From: JAAFIP01 sp031390175
GTDB lineage: Bacteria > Pseudomonadota > Gammaproteobacteria > Burkholderiales > Burkholderiaceae_C
Assembly: GCA_031390175.1 (NCBI GenBank)
Contig: JANMTF010000195.1
Span: forward strand, 1 to 64,000
DNA length: 64,000 bases
Direction of reading: 5' to 3'
The notes under the pieces are model-generated. The model did no database searches. It was not told the DNA's origin and worked only from the letters and a program-made list of their open reading frames with translations. The position numbers and the translations under genes were made by a program. Shown piece by piece: positions 60,584 to 64,000 of this stretch. Within the stretch, counting starts at the first letter, position 1, and every line of letters begins with the position of its first letter.

Positions 60584-60695
60584 GAAACAATTATGCAGTA
60601 ATTCGCCACCGCACCTGGTAGCCCTACGCCGTTGGAGGCTATTGCTCGCCAGCACCGTGAGCTGCGCGCCTTGGGCGCGATGCTATGCTCCGGGT

Positions 60696-61049
60696 ATGAA
60701 ATTACTCATTAAATGGCTGCTCAGTGCCATGGCCTTGCTGGCTGTGGCACACTTTTATTCCGGCGTAACGGTTCAAAGTTTCACAGCCGCTTTGATCGCT
60801 GCCTTTGTGATTGGCCTGCTCAACACGATTGTGCGGCCCATCTTGGTGGTGCTCACCTTGCCGGTCACCATCATTTCCCTGGGCTTGTTTTTGTTCGTCA
60901 TCAACGCGCTGATGTTTTGGGCAGCGTCGAGCCTGCTGGAGGGCTTTCAGGTGCGTGATTTCACCGCTGCTTTGGTGGGCTCGCTACTGTACTCCGTGGC
61001 GGGTATGGTGATCGAGGCGGCCTTGGAGCGGGTGTTCAAGAAGGCGTAA
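60696..61049 (+). CDS. Phage-holin-4-like membrane protein (YvlD family)
   Basis: A 117-residue integral membrane protein with four hydrophobic segments (LLIKWLLSAMALLAVAHFYS, FTAALIAAFVIGLLNTIVRP, LPVTIISLGLFLFVINAL, FTAALVGSLLYSVAGMVI), as in PF04020/YvlD. Despite the name, the family is usually a chromosomal stress-response membrane protein. Start at 60696 follows CTCCGGGT; no strong ribosome site. Confidence 0.85.
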   Translation: MKLLIKWLLSAMALLAVAHFYSGVTVQSFTAALIAAFVIGLLNTIVRPILVVLTLPVTIISLGLFLFVINALMFWAASSLLEGFQVRDFTAALVGSLLYSVAGMVIEAALERVFKKA

Positions 61050-61134
61050 TGCCCCTTTGCGGCATACCGGCGCAGCCAGCGCTGTAGCAGAGCAAGGCGG
61101 CGGGACAGAACATCGTGCTGATCTGTTAGCAGAG

Positions 61135-62823
61135 TCAGTTCAGTGGTTTGTCGTTATGCAGTTCGCGTACCAGTACCTGCACCGCGCGGGTCCGTGCATC
61201 GATGATGGACGATTCAATGTGGTCAGGCGTAACCAAGCGCCTGGCAAGATCTTGGCCGGCTTTCAAACGGTCCAAAGCGGCCGAGTAGTCCAGCAAAGCC
61301 ATCCGTGCCTCAGCTTGCGCGCGGATGGCGCGCAGGGGCTGATTTTTGGCGGTGTAAGCGCCGGCCAGTGCATCCCAGGCAGGCGCATCGTTGGGCCGCC
61401 CAACCACCCAGCTTTGTAGACGCTCTATCACTTCGGCTAAGGTATCGTGTACACCAGATAGCTTGGTCGCTGACTGGGCCCACAGCAGCAAAGCCGCACG
61501 CTGTTGCACACGAGCAGGCGCCACGCGCAATGGGCCATTGGGCACCTGCGCAGCCACATAAGGCAACAATGCGGCCTGTGCTTTGGTGTGGTTGCCCTGA
61601 GCCATGGCAATTTCAGCTACTATTAAATCGATAGCTGCTCTCGCATTATTTTGTTGGGCTAGTGCCGGATTTTTATCACTTTCCAGTAATTGAACTGCGC
61701 TGGCAGCCAGACTACTGGCAGTCGACAAATCACGCAGCTTAAACGCTGCCAAACTGCCCCCATAGAGCTGGCCAATGGCTTGGGCTTGGGTTGCGCGCTG
61801 CGGGTTGGCCGTGGAAGTAGCAGTAAGAGTAGCAGGCACAGTGGCAGCCACGCGGCGCGCCTGCGCCAGCTCTGAGCGCAGCTTGTCTACGCCAGGGTCG
61901 GCCAGCAGGCGCGATCGCGTAGCAATGATGGCGTGCTCTATGGCCAGCACCTCGTTTTCTTGCGCGGCTGTGGCGCGGCCAGTGGGTTTACTGAGCCCAC
62001 TGGGCGGGCTCAGTTGCAAGCGGGCCTGCATATCGCCTATGCGCTCGCTGGTCAATGGATGCGTGCGCAGGTAGGGAAAACTGCCGTTGTCGTTGATGCG
62101 GTTGGCCAAGGCCAGTTTGTCGAACATGCCCACAAAGCCTTGCACGTCGAATTGCGCGTCTTGCATCACTTGGTAGCCTACGCGGTCAGCTTCGCGCTCC
62201 ATATCGCGAGAAAAATTAAGCTGCGCTTGCGCACCCACCGCTTGGCTGCCGGTGATGACCGCATTGGCCACATCGGAATTTTTGCGCGCTGCCAATGCGC
62301 CCAAGATCATTGCGCCTAGCAATACCGGTCCCATCTGGTTTTGCTGCGTCGTCATGCGCGCTATGTGGCGCTGCGTCACATGGCTGAGCTCATGCGCCAT
62401 CACCGAGGCCAGCTCGTCGCGGTTGGCCACCATGGCGATCAAACCCAGGTGCACGCCCATATAACCGCCAGGCAGGGCAAAGGCGTTGACCGTGCGGTCA
62501 CGCGCCAACACCACTTCCCAGGCAAAGCGCTCGGCCAGCTGGGGCGTGATATCGCCGCGCTGGCGCGCGGTTTGCAGCAAGGGCTGCCAAATGCGCTGCA
62601 AATAGTCGGCGATCAAAGGATCGTCCAGATAGTCTGGATCACGGTAAATCTCGCGCGCAATACGCTGGCCTAGCTGGCGCTCAGCCGCCACGCTCATCTC
62701 TTGCCCATCACCCAGTTGCGGCAAACTGCTTTGGCTGGATACCTGCGTTGGCAGCAAAGCAGACGCTACAAATAAAGTAGCTGCTCCCGCAATACTCCGG
62801 AGGGCTAGAGGCCTTTTTTGCAT
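61135..62823 (-). CDS. M48-family metalloprotease with TPR-like tail (BepA-like)
   Basis: A 562-residue periplasmic zinc protease: zinc motif HELSHVTQRH (about 144-153), FSRDMEREADRVGYQVM (third ligand), GIPA-like loops, and a C-terminal helical repeat region (about 340-555). BepA-like proteins check outer-membrane protein assembly. Its signal peptide (MQKRPLALRSIAGAATLFVA) is encoded almost entirely by a PE1 repeat, and a second PE1 repeat encodes residues about 382-400 (NPALAQQNNARAAIDLIVA). Both are in frame. Confidence 0.9.
   Translation of the reverse strand: MQKRPLALRSIAGAATLFVASALLPTQVSSQSSLPQLGDGQEMSVAAERQLGQRIAREIYRDPDYLDDPLIADYLQRIWQPLLQTARQRGDITPQLAERFAWEVVLARDRTVNAFALPGGYMGVHLGLIAMVANRDELASVMAHELSHVTQRHIARMTTQQNQMGPVLLGAMILGALAARKNSDVANAVITGSQAVGAQAQLNFSRDMEREADRVGYQVMQDAQFDVQGFVGMFDKLALANRINDNGSFPYLRTHPLTSERIGDMQARLQLSPPSGLSKPTGRATAAQENEVLAIEHAIIATRSRLLADPGVDKLRSELAQARRVAATVPATLTATSTANPQRATQAQAIGQLYGGSLAAFKLRDLSTASSLAASAVQLLESDKNPALAQQNNARAAIDLIVAEIAMAQGNHTKAQAALLPYVAAQVPNGPLRVAPARVQQRAALLLWAQSATKLSGVHDTLAEVIERLQSWVVGRPNDAPAWDALAGAYTAKNQPLRAIRAQAEARMALLDYSAALDRLKAGQDLARRLVTPDHIESSIIDARTRAVQVLVRELHNDKPLN
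61616..61680 (+). repeat. PE1 repeat inside M48 protease gene (C-terminal part)
   Basis: TATTAAATCGATAGCTGCTC then TCGCATTATTTTGTTGGGCT. Encodes part of a TPR-like helix in the host gene, antisense to the repeat's plus reading. Confidence 0.75.
62766..62820 (+). repeat. PE1 repeat forming signal-peptide codons of M48 protease
   Basis: TACAAATAAAGTAGCTGCTC then CCGCAATACTCCGGAGGGCT and AGAGGCC. Spans codons 2-19 of the host gene. Confidence 0.82.
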
Positions 62824-63033
62824 GTAAATACAATCAATACAAATGGATGGATAAACAAACTACGGCTTAAGATGAGCACACCGATACAAGCCCTGTCACT
62901 GCCAGATTTAATGCAAAATATGCACCGCTAGTCTGCACGCCGCCTTTCCAGAGATTTCCTGCGCCGGACATACGCTTATGATGCCAAGTAAAGATAAAGG
63001 TTGCGTAAAGAGATGTTGAAGGTAACAAACAAT

Positions 63034-63543
63034 ATGCCACATAACGGTTTAACGCATTTTGACCAATCTGGTCACGCCCATATGGTTGACGTGGCGGACA
63101 AGCCTGCTACGCGGCGCGTGGCGGTGGCCCAAGGCTGCATTGTGATGCAGGCCGCCACCTTGGCGCTGATTGAGTCTGGCAGCGCTAAAAAGGGCGATGT
63201 GCTGGGAATTGCGCGCATTGCGGGTATCCAGGCTGCCAAAAAAACCAGCGATCTGATCCCTCTGTGCCATCCGCTGGCTTTGACCCGGGTCGCTATAGAG
63301 TTTTCCGCAGATCGGGGCACAGCGTCGCAAGCACAGGCGGTTCCCACCGTCACCTGCACCGCTACGGTAGAAACCGTAGGCCCTACCGGCGTAGAGATGG
63401 AGGCGCTGTGCGCCGCCAGTGTGGCTTTGCTGACGATTTACGATATGTGCAAAGCCGTTGACCGCGGTATGACGGTGCACAGCCTGCGCTTGGTGGAAAA
63501 GCATGGCGGAAAATCGGGCAGTTTTGTGGCCGGCGCGCCTTAA
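63034..63543 (+). CDS. moaC: Cyclic pyranopterin monophosphate synthase
   Basis: A 169-residue enzyme of molybdopterin synthesis (with MoaA). Visible: MVDVADKPATRRVAVAQG, KKTSDLIPLCHPLALT (substrate pocket) and ALCAASVALLTIYDMCKAVD. Start at 63034 has GAAGG upstream; an ATG at 63013 is possible. No other mo genes in the window. Confidence 0.95.
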   Translation: MPHNGLTHFDQSGHAHMVDVADKPATRRVAVAQGCIVMQAATLALIESGSAKKGDVLGIARIAGIQAAKKTSDLIPLCHPLALTRVAIEFSADRGTASQAQAVPTVTCTATVETVGPTGVEMEALCAASVALLTIYDMCKAVDRGMTVHSLRLVEKHGGKSGSFVAGAP

Positions 63544-63570
63544 TCGCGCAAGGGTGCAGACACCCGGCCC

Positions 63571-64000
63571 TTATCCAAACACCGCCACCCAAAGCGCACT
63601 CACCGCTGCCCGCTCAGTCTCCAGCGCGGCTGTATCGAGCTGGGTAGGCACTTCGTTCAGGCGCGCCAAATGCTGCGCTTGACGCAGGGCGCGGTAAGCG
63701 GCGGCGGCATTCTCTCCCACGCCGGATGGCAACAAGCCGTGCAGCTCTGCGCGTTGCAGCAAAGCGATATTGCCTACGTTATCGCGCAATGCAGGCTGCG
63801 CCTGTGCATGGGCAAGCACCAGGTACTGCACCACAAACTCGACATCCACCATGCCGCCCGGGCTGTGCTTCACGTCAAACTGGTCTGGCGGCACGCGGTG
63901 CGCGGCGCGCACTTTGTCGCGCATCGCCAAAATCTCCTGGGCTAAGGCCGCAGCATCGCGCGGTGCGCACAGCACCGCCGTGCGTACCGCCTCAAACCGC
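63571..64000 (-). CDS. glnE: Glutamine synthetase adenylyltransferase, C-terminal part
   Basis: Regulates glutamine synthetase by adding or removing AMP. Only the last about 143 residues are inside; the frame runs past the right edge (RFEAVRTAVLCAPRD). Visible: FDVKHSPGGMVDVEFVVQYL of the adenylyl-transfer domain and the C-terminal LNEVPTQLDTAALETERAAV. It converges with moaC (27 bp between stops). Confidence 0.93.
   Translation of the reverse strand, partial: RFEAVRTAVLCAPRDAAALAQEILAMRDKVRAAHRVPPDQFDVKHSPGGMVDVEFVVQYLVLAHAQAQPALRDNVGNIALLQRAELHGLLPSGVGENAAAAYRALRQAQHLARLNEVPTQLDTAALETERAAVSALWVAVFG

Noticed and set aside
60696..61049. Phage holin
   Set aside because: The family name is misleading; YvlD-like proteins are chromosomal and no lysis cassette is present.
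62824..63033. Molybdenum-cofactor riboswitch upstream of moaC
   Set aside because: No conserved aptamer core could be recognised in the 210-bp leader.

Overview
The window looks like the chromosome of a betaproteobacterium of the order Burkholderiales, most likely Comamonadaceae (a Rhodoferax/Polaromonas-like lineage). This is inferred from gene content and order (gatCAB divergent from mreBCD-mrdA, purE-purK-tsaC, a DUF3717/DUF1289 protein, a PhoX phosphatase), the GC-rich coding sequence, and several kinds of short interspersed repeat. No rRNA, tRNA, CRISPR array or intact insertion sequence was seen.

Layout. 1-11.4 kb: the 3' end of pckG, then a sucrose-uptake locus: MFS sugar transporter, sucrose phosphorylase and a TonB-dependent receptor on the minus strand, and divergently a dedicated tonB-exbB-exbD-exbD-TPR cluster followed by a LacI regulator. 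The shared intergenic region holds two LacI-type operator palindromes. 11.5-16.5 kb: a GDSL-like lipoprotein with eroded catalytic motifs, tsaC-type gene, purK, purE, and a thioredoxin/TPR protein. 16.9-20.3 kb: a small surface-protein locus (DUF6916-like protein, tail-collar protein, collagen-like lipoprotein) with a shared 20-bp upstream motif. 20.3-22.3 kb: gene-poor, with two copies of a roughly 510-bp MITE-like repeat bracketing a decayed XRE regulator. 22.3-33.5 kb: housekeeping genes (apt, RRM protein, ECF sigma/anti-sigma pair, xth, pyrE, gatCAB). 33.7-49.2 kb: mreBCD-mrdA, a degenerate GGDEF membrane protein, topB, a bacterial SET-domain protein, birA, a SPOR protein, a two-component system and dadA. 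49.3-51.5 kb: an arsenic operon (arsR, arsI/cadI-like, arsC, aqpS) in which three of four genes carry one in-frame TAG but otherwise intact frames. 51.5-64 kb: vapBC, phoX, recQ, a GST, YchJ, a BLUF-like protein, a DUF3717-DUF1289 fusion, a TerC/Alx-family protein behind a yybP-ykoY manganese riboswitch, a holin-like membrane protein, an M48 protease, moaC and the 3' part of glnE.

Most distinctive signal: a roughly 50-bp imperfectly palindromic repeat (called PE1 here; core AGCTGCTCCCGCAATATT) occurs about 15 times. It lies not only between genes but in frame inside several of them: tsaC, the metal-receptor protein, aqpS and twice in the M48 protease gene, where one copy supplies nearly the whole signal peptide. 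In aqpS and both M48 copies it is read in the same frame and gives the same kind of hydrophobic peptide. Two other repeat families also entered coding sequence (topB, purE). This resembles the protein-coding palindromic elements known from Rickettsia and is the best candidate for something undescribed. The sequential TAG codons of the ars operon are the second most unusual signal.
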